A stretch of 64,000 bases of DNA, taken from positions 89,250 to 153,249 of the forward strand of contig QBLY01000006.1 of assembly GCA_003241895.1 (NCBI GenBank). The letters run 5' to 3'. The translations under genes were made by a program, and so were the position numbers. The notes under the pieces are model-generated. The model did no database searches, was not told the DNA's origin, and saw only the letters and a program-made list of their open reading frames with translations. Of this stretch, positions 39,727-47,677 are shown piece after piece; the first letter of the stretch is position 1; each line of letters begins with the position of its first letter. Source of the stretch: Lysobacteraceae bacterium (lineage in GTDB: Bacteria; Pseudomonadota; Gammaproteobacteria; Xanthomonadales; Xanthomonadaceae).

Positions 39727-40201
39727 CGGGAATGCGTGCGCTGTTCGCGCACGACATGGGGCTTTACGGCAGCGTCGTCCCACACACAGGGGTATTGGCT
39801 GATCGCCCTCTTGCTAAGCGCCATCCCTGGCAGAAAAGGCCGCGCCGCTCTCGGGCATCCTGCCCTTCGCGACACTTGCCCATCCATGGGCAGCGTCGTT
39901 ACGGCCTCGTGCCTCCACTGTCAGCCAACACCCCTGTGTGTGGGCCGCCGCCGCGGAGGCCGCGCGCACACCGCAGCAAGATCAACCCCCCGCTTCGCCC
40001 ACGCGTTGAAACGACAAAAAGGTAGCCTTCGACCCCGCAGAGATAGATGCGACAGGCGCCTGTCGACCCAAAGCGGTCGGTCGACGTTGTCTTTGCACTC
40101 CTAAAGTGCGACTTGGTCAGGCGCCGGTCGAAAGCCAGGCTGGACAGCCGAGACTAGAAGTTCATAGCCTTAGCTCACCGCCCTTGGAAACGGGGTGCAG
40201 G
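39727..40201. other. Gene-free repeat-rich intergenic region
   Basis: About 475 bases with no believable gene. The first 220 bases hold the hairpin-rich repeat listed separately. The rest contains a perfect 16-base palindrome CGACAGGCGCCTGTCG at 40050-40065 and a diverged partial echo (GGTCAGGCGCCGGTCG) about 50 bases later, next to an AT-richer segment. I see no tRNA or transposase here. Confidence 0.7.
39747..39944 (+). repeat. Hairpin-rich dispersed repeat with terminal inverted arms
   Basis: The 53 bases at 39747-39799 recur inverted at 42599-42651 with 50 of 53 matches. In addition 39779-39802 and 39921-39944 are inverted copies of each other (23 of 24), enclosing about 118 bases that contain three small hairpins: GCCA/TGGC (39820-39831), GGGCA/TGCCC (39853-39865) and TGCCCAT/ATGGGCA (39877-39892), each with a pyrimidine-rich TCC/CC-type loop. 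This looks like a REP/MITE-like element. No encoded protein is convincing. Confidence 0.75.
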
Positions 40202-40399
40202 TCACGCCCACACCGCGATCTTCAGCGCCTCGATGCGGGGCTGGATGGCGCGCATCTTGGCGAAGCTCTGGTACTGCTTGGCCGGCAGCGGGTACAGCAG
40301 CAGCTTGATGATCAGCACCGTCAGGATGCTCGCCCAGACCCAGTTGCCGGTCAGGTCATGCAGCGGCTTGAGCACGTAGGAGCCGTACCGGTTGGCAAC
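40202..40399 (-). pseudogene. Truncated yidC (membrane insertase) remnant
   Basis: About 60 codons match the YidC core: a segment reading GSYVLKPLHDLTGNWVWASI, a transmembrane helix, then YPLPAKQYQSFAKMRAIQP and RIEALK, equivalent to E. coli [21 protein letters not shown]. The frame then runs into unrelated codons and stops at 40202. The N-terminal periplasmic region and the remaining helices are absent, and there is no start codon of its own. A normal yidC (about 550 residues) lies near the origin in this family, so this is a displaced partial copy. Confidence 0.75.
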
Positions 40400-40424
40400 G
40401 CCAGCACAGAACTGCCGCAAACAA

Positions 40425-41462
40425 TCAGTGGGATCCGCAGTCCTCGGGGCGCTGGACGGCCGTGGCGCCTTGGGCGGCATAGCGTTCGGGCAGCCGGCCG
40501 GTGGCCACAGGTGACCAATCCAAGGTCCATTCCGAGGCCAGGCGCCGCGCGTGCTCGACGTGGGCCGGGTCGAGGCGATCGGAAAGCTCGGTGATGCGTC
40601 GCTGGATGTCGGTGCGCAACACCGCCGCCTCGAGTCGCTCATCGCCCACCAACGCGGCTTGGGCCCGGTAGAACATGGCCAGCGAGCGACTGCCATCGGG
40701 AACGACGGTCTGCGCCAGCAGGCTGCGATGCGTGGACGGGATCGGGGAGAGCGCGGAGCCCAGTGCCAGCAACATCGACAGGTCACCGTTCCTGGCGCCC
40801 GTCTCCGCCAGACCGGCCGCTTCCTGTCGGTAAACGGCCAGCGCGTCCAGGTTTTCAAGCAGTTCCTCGCCCCGGAAAGCGCGTCCCGTGGCGTATTCCC
40901 GCAATGCGGCCGGATCGCCGGCATGGGCCGCGCGACGCCAGTGGTTCAGTACGTCCCCGGACGTCGTTGCCGGACTGCCGGCGCAATGTGTTTCCTCGGC
41001 GACGAGCGCCGTTTCCCGGAGGTCGGCCTCCCGTTCGAACTCGTCTGAAAACATGCGGCGGTTGGCCTCGCTGGTCAGCGACGCCAAGGCTTCTTGCCTC
41101 TGCGCGAGCCAACGCTCGAAGTCCTGCCGATGCTCCGGCAGCGCCCCGCACCTCGCGAACTCGGCCGCCAGCCGGCAATGTGCGCCGCCATGTCCCCTTG
41201 CTGCCATGTCAGCAAGTTGTGCCAGCGAATCGGCTAGCGGCTGGTCAGCGGAAGGCAGGGGTTCAAGCCGGGTCGCCGCGCCCGCATCTTTAGCCGGACG
41301 TGGCGACGGGGCTGGCGCAAGGGCCAAGCCACCGTCAGTCGTTGTATTCGCGTCCGGCCGTCCCGCGTCCGTCGAAGCACTGTAAAGCCGCGCTCCGAGA
41401 ATCACGGCCACGACCAATCCGACCACAACCACTCCAAAGACCGTCATTTGGCTGGCACGCAT
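40425..41462 (-). CDS. Hypothetical membrane-anchored protein
   Basis: A 345-residue protein I do not recognise. One N-terminal helix (VFGVVVVGLVVAVILGARLY, ~residues 8-27) is followed by an Ala/Pro-rich linker and a mainly helical, Cys-containing domain outside the cytoplasm (Cys in AHCRLAAEFARCGALPEH and ETHCAGS). The HWRRAAHAGDPAALREYATG and GARNGDLSMLLALGSAL segments look like Sel1/TPR-type helical repeats. The ATG at 41462 overlaps the preceding gene's stop as TGATG. It appears to be the last complete gene of the three-gene islet operon. No function can be assigned. Confidence 0.7.
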   Translation of the reverse strand: MRASQMTVFGVVVVGLVVAVILGARLYSASTDAGRPDANTTTDGGLALAPAPSPRPAKDAGAATRLEPLPSADQPLADSLAQLADMAARGHGGAHCRLAAEFARCGALPEHRQDFERWLAQRQEALASLTSEANRRMFSDEFEREADLRETALVAEETHCAGSPATTSGDVLNHWRRAAHAGDPAALREYATGRAFRGEELLENLDALAVYRQEAAGLAETGARNGDLSMLLALGSALSPIPSTHRSLLAQTVVPDGSRSLAMFYRAQAALVGDERLEAAVLRTDIQRRITELSDRLDPAHVEHARRLASEWTLDWSPVATGRLPERYAAQGATAVQRPEDCGSH

Positions 41463-41866
41463 CAAAGCAGCTTCAGCTCACCGTTGTCGCCGATCATCAC
41501 TAGGACTGCGTCGAGCGTGGCGTTCGTGCGCGCCCAAGTGGTGATCGTGAACTGCGCGCTGTCACCAAGGCAAGCCACACCGATGCCGACGATGGACGCG
41601 CCGTTGATTAGGGCGTTGACCTTGGCGATTTCGGCGGCGTTCAAAGTGCGCGCGCCGGAAAGGGTCACCACCCGTTTCCGTGCGATGCCGTCCACGAGCA
41701 CGGTCTCATAACGTGCCGCTACTTTGGTCGCGCCGCAACGATAGCTCGCCTCGGAATGGCCGGCGGCCGGCCGGAAATGGCCCATGGTTAGCGTGTCCTG
41801 ATCGCTGGGCTGGGCGGCCATCGCCCATGGCGTGGCCAGAAAAAGACAGAAAAGTAAACCGCGCAT
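41462..41866 (-). CDS. Hypothetical exported small protein
   Basis: A 134-residue protein with a clear signal peptide (MRGLLFCLFLATPWAMAAQP, cleavage near Ala18) and a mature domain of ~115 residues with two cysteines (SYRCGATK; GVACLGDS) that could form a disulfide. The ATG at 41866 has a GGGAG site 6 bases upstream; the longer frame to 41962 would hide the signal peptide. It lies 35 bases after the JAB-domain frame and overlaps the next gene by one base. A periplasmic immunity or accessory role is possible but speculative. Confidence 0.7.
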   Translation of the reverse strand: MRGLLFCLFLATPWAMAAQPSDQDTLTMGHFRPAAGHSEASYRCGATKVAARYETVLVDGIARKRVVTLSGARTLNAAEIAKVNALINGASIVGIGVACLGDSAQFTITTWARTNATLDAVLVMIGDNGELKLL

Positions 41867-41901
41867 AGCTACTCCCGGGGTGTCGTGAAATCGACGATGG
41901 T

Positions 41902-42534
41902 TCACGGACAGGTCGTCGGCGTGAGATTTAGCGGTACGGTGGGACCTTCCCTCACAACCCACACTCCACCAGAACGATAGGGAAGATAGCTGCTTCTATT
42001 CTGGTAGGCGAATTGGCGCAGCACGCGGTCGGGCCCGACCACATAGAGTGTCAGCAAGGTTGGGTCAGCTCCATTGGTCACCGCGATCTCCGCGGTGTCC
42101 CAGTCGCTTTGTTGACCCGGACGGACGGTCGCGCTGGACGACGGATTGCGGTTGATCTGGCAGGAGATCGGATCCGGGCAATAGCGCGCTGACGGGTGGT
42201 TGTGGATGATGCCGACGATATTGCTCCAGGTCGTACCAAGCGCGGCCGGCGTGGCGGAGACGCTGCTGCCACCGGCAATCAGCGGCGAGCTTCGCAGGGC
42301 GCCAGACGCATCGCGGTAAACCACCGCCAGGTATTCGTTGTTGTTGGAGTCGGGTTTGGCGTTGATGTCCCGCCCCGTCTTCGATGCCTCTTGCTTGAGG
42401 TGCGTAGCGGCGGCGACGGGGTCGCCAGAGCGGCAAGCGGCGACGGTGGCGCTAGTATCGGCTCCGATCGGCTCCCCTTCGCCGCCGCTACCGTCTGGAT
42501 CACCGTAATTATAGCTTCCTCCGTTGGCCGACAA
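41902..42534 (-). CDS. Orphan JAB/JAMM-type (DUF4329-like) domain, probably a truncated toxin module
   Basis: A frame of about 210 codons. Glu67 (NNEYLAVVYRD), His111 and His113 (GIIHNHPS), and Ser143-x-x-Asp146 (SDWD) form the JAMM pattern E...HxH...SxxD of JAB-fold zinc metallopeptidases. In bacteria such DUF4329-like domains often occur at the C-termini of polymorphic (RHS/contact-dependent) toxins. The N-terminal ~25 residues are Gly-rich and linker-like. No ATG or GTG exists: the frame opens after a TAG near 42571 and TTG (42534) is the only start, without a good ribosome site. It may be a detached toxin C-terminus rather than a complete gene. Confidence 0.6.
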   Translation of the reverse strand: MSANGGSYNYGDPDGSGGEGEPIGADTSATVAACRSGDPVAAATHLKQEASKTGRDINAKPDSNNNEYLAVVYRDASGALRSSPLIAGGSSVSATPAALGTTWSNIVGIIHNHPSARYCPDPISCQINRNPSSSATVRPGQQSDWDTAEIAVTNGADPTLLTLYVVGPDRVLRQFAYQNRSSYLPYRSGGVWVVREGPTVPLNLTPTTCP

Positions 42535-42598
42535 GAGACATCGGCGCGGCGCTAGCTTTTGACCTCGCTACGGTGTGCCATCGGCAGTCGGGGCGGCG

Positions 42599-42651
42599 GC
42601 CAACACCCCTGTGTGTGGGACGACGCTGCCTTACAGCCCCATGTCGTGCGC
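42599..42651 (-). repeat. Second, inverted copy of the 53-bp islet-boundary repeat
   Basis: This matches 39747-39799 in inverted orientation at 50 of 53 positions; the three differences are in GCTTTACGG versus GCTGTAAGG and GTATT versus GTGTT. It lies between the JAB-domain frame and valS. The two copies bracket about 2.8 kb of atypical genes. Confidence 0.85.
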
Positions 42652-42757
42652 AAGGCGCACGCCGGAAGTCGCGGGCAAACCGCTGATTTGGTAGGATTTG
42701 CGCCATTCCCCGACCCTCCGGCCCGGCTTCGCGCCGGGCGGATGCATTGAGTGCCCC

Positions 42758-45520
42758 ATGGAAAAGAGCTTCGAGCCCCAGACCTTCGAGACCAAGTGGT
42801 ATGCCCACTGGGAAGCCACCGGCTGCTTCAAGCCCTCGGGTACCGGCCCCGCGTACACCATCATGCTGCCCCCGCCGAACGTCACCGGCACCCTGCACAT
42901 GGGCCACGCCTTCCAGCACACCCTGATGGACGCCCTGGTGCGCTACCACCGCATGAAGGGCTTCGACACCCTCTGGCAGGTCGGCACCGACCACGCCGGC
43001 ATCGCCACCGAAATGGTGGTGTCGCGCAACCTCGCGCTCGAGGGCAAGGGCGAAACACGCGACACCCTGGGCCGCGACAAGTTCATCGAGAAAGTGTGGG
43101 CGTGGAAACAGGAATCGGGCGACACCATCACCCGTCAGATGCGCCGCATGGGCGCCTCGGGCGACTGGAGCCGCGAAAGCTTCACCATGGACGCCGGCCC
43201 GAGCGAGGCGGTGGTGGAAACCTTCGTGCGCCTTCACGAAGAGGGCCTGATCTACCGCGGCCAGCGCCTGGTGAACTGGGACCCGGTGCTCAAGACCGCC
43301 ATCTCCGACCTGGAAGTGGTGAGCGAGGAAGAAGACGGCAAGCTGTGGTCGATCAGCTACCCGCTGGCCGACGGCAGCGGCTCGCTGGTGGTGGCCACCA
43401 CGCGCCCGGAAACCATGCTCGGCGACACTGCCGTCATGGTGCACCCCGAAGACGAGCGCTACGCCCACCTGGTCGGCAAGACCGTGCGCCTGCCGCTGAG
43501 CGATCGCGAGATCCCGATCATCGCCGACGACTACGTCGACCGCGACTTCGGCACCGGCGTGGTGAAGGTCACGCCCGCGCACGACTTCAACGACTACGCC
43601 GTGGGCCAGCGCCACGAACTGCCGCTGATCAACATCCTCACCCCCGACGCCGCCATCAACGACAACGCGCCGGAAAAATACCGCGGCCTGGACCGCTACG
43701 CCGCCCGCAAGGTGGTGCTGGCCGACCTGGAGGCCCTGGGCCTGCTGGTGGAAGAGAAGAAGCACAAGCTGCAGGTGCCGCGCGGCGACCGCACCGGCCA
43801 GGTGATCGAGCCCTACCTCACCGACCAGTGGTTCGTGAAGATGGACGCCCTCGCGGCGCGTGGCCTCGAACTGGTCGAGAACGGCAGCGTGCGCTTCGTA
43901 CCCGAGAACTGGATCAACACCTACCGCCACTGGATGGGCAACATCCAGGACTGGTGCATCAGCCGCCAGCTCTGGTGGGGCCACCGCATCCCGGCCTGGT
44001 ACGACGCCAGCGGCAAGCCGCACGTGGGCCGCAGCGAGGAAGAAGTGCGCGCCTCGTATGCACTGGCCGCCGACGTGGTGCTGACCCGCGACAGCGACGT
44101 GCTGGAAACCTGGTTCTCGTCCTCCCTGTGGTCGCACAGCACCCTGGGCTGGCCCAACCCGCAGGCGATGGGCGAGCGCGGCTTCCACACGCGCCTGCCG
44201 ACCTCGGTGCTGGTGACGGGCTTTGACATCATTTTCTTCTGGGTGGCCCGGATGATCATGATGACCGACCACTTCACCGGCGAAGTGCCGTTCAAGGAGG
44301 TCTACATCACCGGTCTGGTGCGCGACCGCGACGGCCAGAAGATGTCCAAGTCCAAGGGCAACGTACTGGACCCGATCGACCTCATCGACGGCATCAGCGC
44401 CGACGCCCTGGTGGCCAAGCGCACCACCGGCCTGATGAAGCCCACCGACGCGCCCAAGATCGAGAAGGCCACGCGCAGGGAATACCCCGAGGGCATCCCG
44501 GCCTTCGGCGCCGACGCACTGCGCTTCACCTTCGCCTCGCTGGCCACCCACGGCCGCGACATCAAGTTCGACCTGCCGCGCTGCGAGGGCTACAAGAATT
44601 TCTGCAACAAGCTGTGGAACGCTGCGCGCTTCGTGCTGATGAACTGCGAGGATTTCACCGCCACGGGCAAACCGCAGCCCCGGACCGACGCCGAGCGCTG
44701 GATCCTGCACCGCCTGCAGCACACGCTGCGCGACGTGCAGGCCGGCTACGCCGACTACCGCTTCGACCTGGCGTCGCAGGCGCTGTACGAGTTCGCCTGG
44801 AATGAATACTGCGACTGGTTCCTCGAACTGGCCAAGCCCGCGCTGTGGGGCGACGACAAGGCCGCCGCCGACAGCACCCGCCACACCCTGCTGTACGTGC
44901 TGGAAAACCTGCTGCGCGCGCTGCACCCGCTGACACCTTTCGTCACCGAGGAGATCTGGCACGCGGTGGCGCCCCAGCTGGGCATCACTGGCGACAGCAT
45001 CAGCACCCAGCCCTACCCGGAGTTCGACGAGGCGATGCTCGACCCGACCGCCGCGTCGGACATCGAATGGCTCAAGTCGGCGGTGACCCAGCTGCGTTCA
45101 ATCCGCAGCCAGATGGGCATCTCGCCCGCCAAGGCCGTGCCCCTGCTGCTTCAGGACGGCACCGCCGCGGACCGCGCACTGATCGAACGCCACGGCGCCG
45201 CGCTGAAGTTCCTGGCGAAACTCGAATCGATCGAATGGATCGCGGCCGATGCCCCCGCCTCCGCGGCTGCTCTGCTGGGCGGCCTGAAGCTGCTGATCCC
45301 GCTCGAAGGCCTGATCGACCTGGGCGCCGAAACCGCGCGCCTGGACAAGGAGATCAAACGCATCGCCGTCGAGATCGCCAAGTGCGAAGGCAAGCTGTCC
45401 AGCGGCACCTTCGTGCAGAACGCGCCGGCGGCGGTGGTGGACCAGGAGCGCGCCCGGCTGGTGGATTGGACGGCGCAGCATGAAGCGCTGCGGGCGCAGC
45501 GGGCAAAGCTTGGCGCCTGA
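42758..45520 (+). CDS. valS: Valyl-tRNA synthetase
   Basis: A 920-residue class I synthetase charging tRNA-Val. The HIGH-type motif is [15 protein letters not shown], the CP1 editing domain holds the [14 protein letters not shown] segment, and the KMSKS loop is [11 protein letters not shown]. The C-terminal coiled coil ([23 protein letters not shown]) is complete. The ATG at 42758 fits the family start ([18 protein letters not shown]); 20 extra codons upstream are unlikely. It is the first ordinary gene to the right of the islet. Confidence 0.97.
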   Translation: MEKSFEPQTFETKWYAHWEATGCFKPSGTGPAYTIMLPPPNVTGTLHMGHAFQHTLMDALVRYHRMKGFDTLWQVGTDHAGIATEMVVSRNLALEGKGETRDTLGRDKFIEKVWAWKQESGDTITRQMRRMGASGDWSRESFTMDAGPSEAVVETFVRLHEEGLIYRGQRLVNWDPVLKTAISDLEVVSEEEDGKLWSISYPLADGSGSLVVATTRPETMLGDTAVMVHPEDERYAHLVGKTVRLPLSDREIPIIADDYVDRDFGTGVVKVTPAHDFNDYAVGQRHELPLINILTPDAAINDNAPEKYRGLDRYAARKVVLADLEALGLLVEEKKHKLQVPRGDRTGQVIEPYLTDQWFVKMDALAARGLELVENGSVRFVPENWINTYRHWMGNIQDWCISRQLWWGHRIPAWYDASGKPHVGRSEEEVRASYALAADVVLTRDSDVLETWFSSSLWSHSTLGWPNPQAMGERGFHTRLPTSVLVTGFDIIFFWVARMIMMTDHFTGEVPFKEVYITGLVRDRDGQKMSKSKGNVLDPIDLIDGISADALVAKRTTGLMKPTDAPKIEKATRREYPEGIPAFGADALRFTFASLATHGRDIKFDLPRCEGYKNFCNKLWNAARFVLMNCEDFTATGKPQPRTDAERWILHRLQHTLRDVQAGYADYRFDLASQALYEFAWNEYCDWFLELAKPALWGDDKAAADSTRHTLLYVLENLLRALHPLTPFVTEEIWHAVAPQLGITGDSISTQPYPEFDEAMLDPTAASDIEWLKSAVTQLRSIRSQMGISPAKAVPLLLQDGTAADRALIERHGAALKFLAKLESIEWIAADAPASAAALLGGLKLLIPLEGLIDLGAETARLDKEIKRIAVEIAKCEGKLSSGTFVQNAPAAVVDQERARLVDWTAQHEALRAQRAKLGA

Positions 45521-45535
45521 CCCCTCCTGCAGGGA

Positions 45536-46036
45536 TCAGGTCGCTGGCGGCCACTCCAGCGCGGCGTCCGGCGGCAGCAGCTCCAGCCCCATCACGATCG
45601 CGTCCTCCCGCCCCTTCGCGGCGGGATAGTAGTTCGGCCGCTGGCCGATCTCGTTGAAGCCCTCGTCCCGGTACAGCGCGATCGCGGCCGGGTTGGACGG
45701 GCGCACCTCCAGGAACACCTGCTGGACCTTGTGCCAGCGGGCCAGGTCCACCAGGCGGCGCAGCAGGCGACGGCCGTGGCCGCGGCCCTGGTATTCCGGG
45801 GCGATGCAGAGGTTGAGGATGTGCGCCTCGCCGGCAGCGGCGCTCAGCACGCCGTAGCCCAGCAGCTGGGTGCCGGCCTCCAGCACCCAGCACTGGTGCC
45901 CGGCGCGCAGGCAGTCGCGGAAGATGCCGGGGGTCCAGGGGAAGACATACGAGCGGTTCTCGATCGCCGCGACGGCATCGATGTCCACCTGCTTCATCGG
46001 CCGGACCTGGGTGCCGGGGGCGGGACGGGCGTTCAT
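45536..46036 (-). CDS. rimI: Ribosomal protein S18-alanine N-acetyltransferase
   Basis: A 166-residue GNAT enzyme acetylating the N-terminal Ala of S18. The acetyl-CoA loop is QGRGHGRRLL; LEVRPSNPAAIALYRDEGFNEIGQRPNYY is the RimI C-terminal signature with the catalytic Tyr region. It converges with valS (15 bases) and follows the putative holD gene by 3 bases. Confidence 0.93.
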   Translation of the reverse strand: MNARPAPGTQVRPMKQVDIDAVAAIENRSYVFPWTPGIFRDCLRAGHQCWVLEAGTQLLGYGVLSAAAGEAHILNLCIAPEYQGRGHGRRLLRRLVDLARWHKVQQVFLEVRPSNPAAIALYRDEGFNEIGQRPNYYPAAKGREDAIVMGLELLPPDAALEWPPAT

Positions 46037-46039
46037 GGC

Positions 46040-46312
46040 TCAGCGATTTCGGCGCAGCGCCCGCAGCCGGGGCCAAAGCGCGCGCTTGGCGGCGCCGCTG
46101 GCGCGCAGCTGTTCCATCGGGGGCAGCGGCAGCGCGGCCAGGTCGCGACCACCTGCCGCGCGCACCAGCGCCTGCAGCAGGCGGTCGGGCGAGGCGCGCC
46201 CGGAAGCTGCGGCCGAAGGGGTTTCACCGGCGGCTGGCGCTGCGCCGGCCTGGCGATAGAGCGTGTAGCCCATCGCCGACAGCATGGCCTGCTGCTGCGG
46301 GTTCCAACTCAT
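46040..46312 (-). CDS. Small protein upstream of rimI, possible DNA polymerase III psi subunit
   Basis: A 90-residue protein starting MSWNPQQQAMLSAMGYTLYR. Family-level recognition is weak, but the start (Q..L.AMG...Y) resembles HolD N-termini, the region that binds chi, and holD-rimI adjacency is conserved in gammaproteobacteria. The middle is Ala-rich and the C-terminus basic (KRALWPRLRALRRNR). The ATG at 46312 overlaps the pssA stop by 4 bases. The holD assignment is inference from position and faint similarity. Confidence 0.5.
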   Translation of the reverse strand: MSWNPQQQAMLSAMGYTLYRQAGAAPAAGETPSAAASGRASPDRLLQALVRAAGGRDLAALPLPPMEQLRASGAAKRALWPRLRALRRNR

Positions 46313-47070
46313 GCCGCGGACTTGCGTCGCAGCCGGGTCCACCCCCACCAGGCCGGGCCGGACAGCGCATAGGCCACCGCGATGGCCAACAGGCCCTTGG
46401 CCTGCGCGATGAACAGCGCCGCGATCACCAGCACGATCAGCAGCAGCACGAAGAACGGCACCCGTTCACCCTTGGGGAAACCCTTGAAGCTGAAGTACTT
46501 GATACGGCTGACCATCAGCAGCCCCGCCGTCACGGTGACCACCAGCGCCAGCCAGCGCAGGCCCTGGCCGCTGAAGCCGAACGTGTTCATCGCCCAGACG
46601 AACGACACCACCAGGCCGGCCGCGGCCGGGCTGGCCAGGCCGATGAACCAGCGCTTGTCGGTCGAGCCCACCTGGGTGTTGAACCGCGCCAGCCGCAGCG
46701 CCGCGCAGGCGGCGTAGAGGAAGGCCGCCGCCCAGCCGACCTTCGCCAGCACCGGGCCGTCGGCGCGGAAGCCGACCAGGGCCCAGTGGTACATCACCAG
46801 CGACGGCGCCATGCCGAAGCTCACCAGGTCGGCCAGCGAGTCGTACTGGACGCCGAAATCGCTGGTGGTGCCGGTCATGCGCGCCACCCGCCCGTCCAGG
46901 CCGTCGAACAGCGCGGCCACGAACACCGCGATGCAGGCGTTCTCGAAGTTTCCGCTGGCCGCCGCCAGGATCGCGTAGAAGCCCGCGAACAGGCCACCCG
47001 TGGTCAGCAGGTTGGGCAACAGGTAGATGCCGCGGCTGCGGGCCGGGCCCGGTTCTTCATTGGGTTCCAT
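46309..47070 (-). CDS. pssA: CDP-diacylglycerol-serine O-phosphatidyltransferase
   Basis: A 253-residue multi-pass membrane enzyme of type II phosphatidylserine synthases, making the precursor of phosphatidylethanolamine. The CDP-alcohol phosphotransferase signature DG-x2-AR-x8-G-x3-D-x3-D is intact as DGRVARMTGTTSDFGVQYDS followed by LAD. YLLPNLLTTGGLFAGFYAI begins the membrane region; about eight helices are predicted by eye. The cytoplasmic N-terminus is short and charged. Confidence 0.94.
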   Translation of the reverse strand: MEPNEEPGPARSRGIYLLPNLLTTGGLFAGFYAILAAASGNFENACIAVFVAALFDGLDGRVARMTGTTSDFGVQYDSLADLVSFGMAPSLVMYHWALVGFRADGPVLAKVGWAAAFLYAACAALRLARFNTQVGSTDKRWFIGLASPAAAGLVVSFVWAMNTFGFSGQGLRWLALVVTVTAGLLMVSRIKYFSFKGFPKGERVPFFVLLLIVLVIAALFIAQAKGLLAIAVAYALSGPAWWGWTRLRRKSAA

Positions 47071-47203
47071 GGCCGCCAGTGTAGCGGCTCCCTGAATCGG
47101 CCCATAGTCACGCGCGCCGGGTGCTTCGCCGCGCCTTGCAGGGCCGGGGCGGGGGTGGTATCACGGGCGCACCACGCCCCCCGACCCACCCCCGGAGTCC
47201 ACC

Positions 47204-47584
47204 ATGTCCCGCTCGTCCCTGTTGATCGCCCTCTCGCTCGTGTTGGCGCCCGGCCTGCTGTTCGCGCAGGAAACCACCGTTTACAAGACCACCAATGCCG
47301 ACGGCACCAATGCCTACAGCCAGATCGACCCGAACAAAGGCGAGCAGCGCAAGGTGGACGGGCGCGACCCCGCCCTGCCGGCTGCGGCGCCCAAGCCCAA
47401 GACCGGCAACGAGATCGCCTGCGAGCGCGCCAAGCTGAGCATCGAGATGTACGCCTCGGACAAGGTGCTGCGCCGGGACAGGAACGGCGACGGCGAGCTC
47501 GAAGTGATCACCCCGGAAGAACGCACCGCCGAGGCCGAGCTCGCCAAGCGCCAGGTCACGGCTTTCTGCCCGCCCGAGGGCTGA
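47204..47584 (+). CDS. Exported DUF4124-like protein
   Basis: A 126-residue periplasmic protein with a signal peptide (SLLIALSLVLAPGLLFAQ). The following TTVYKTTNADGTNAYSQIDPNKGEQRKV matches the DUF4124 pattern (YKW.D..G...Y.D.P), a short beta domain common in Xanthomonadales and Pseudomonadales. Two C-terminal cysteines (IACERAK; FCPPEG) might pair. Function unknown. Transcribed alone ahead of proS. Confidence 0.8.
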   Translation: MSRSSLLIALSLVLAPGLLFAQETTVYKTTNADGTNAYSQIDPNKGEQRKVDGRDPALPAAAPKPKTGNEIACERAKLSIEMYASDKVLRRDRNGDGELEVITPEERTAEAELAKRQVTAFCPPEG

Positions 47585-47677
47585 ACCGGCCACGGTTGCA
47601 CGCTTGCCAGCGCCTGCCGGGGCGAAGGGCCGCCGCCGCCGCTACAATGGCGGCCCACCCCGCGGCCGGTCCTTTCA

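Noticed and set aside
40050..40065. Perfect 16-base palindrome as an operator or origin
   Set aside because: No nearby promoter, regulator or repeats to support either role; recorded only as part of the region.
39736..40104. Short plus-strand frame of 122 codons in the repeat region
   Set aside because: Runs through hairpins with no ribosome site and no protein-like composition; covers the repeat element.
39747..42651. Insertion sequence or transposon with terminal inverted repeats
   Set aside because: The repeats are inverted and near-identical, but no transposase, no target duplication I can see, and one copy has internal extra structure; described as an islet only.
42509..44962. 817-codon open frame on the minus strand antisense to valS
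   Set aside because: It lies opposite a perfect valyl-tRNA synthetase and is His/Gln/Val-rich, the usual antisense shadow in GC-rich DNA.
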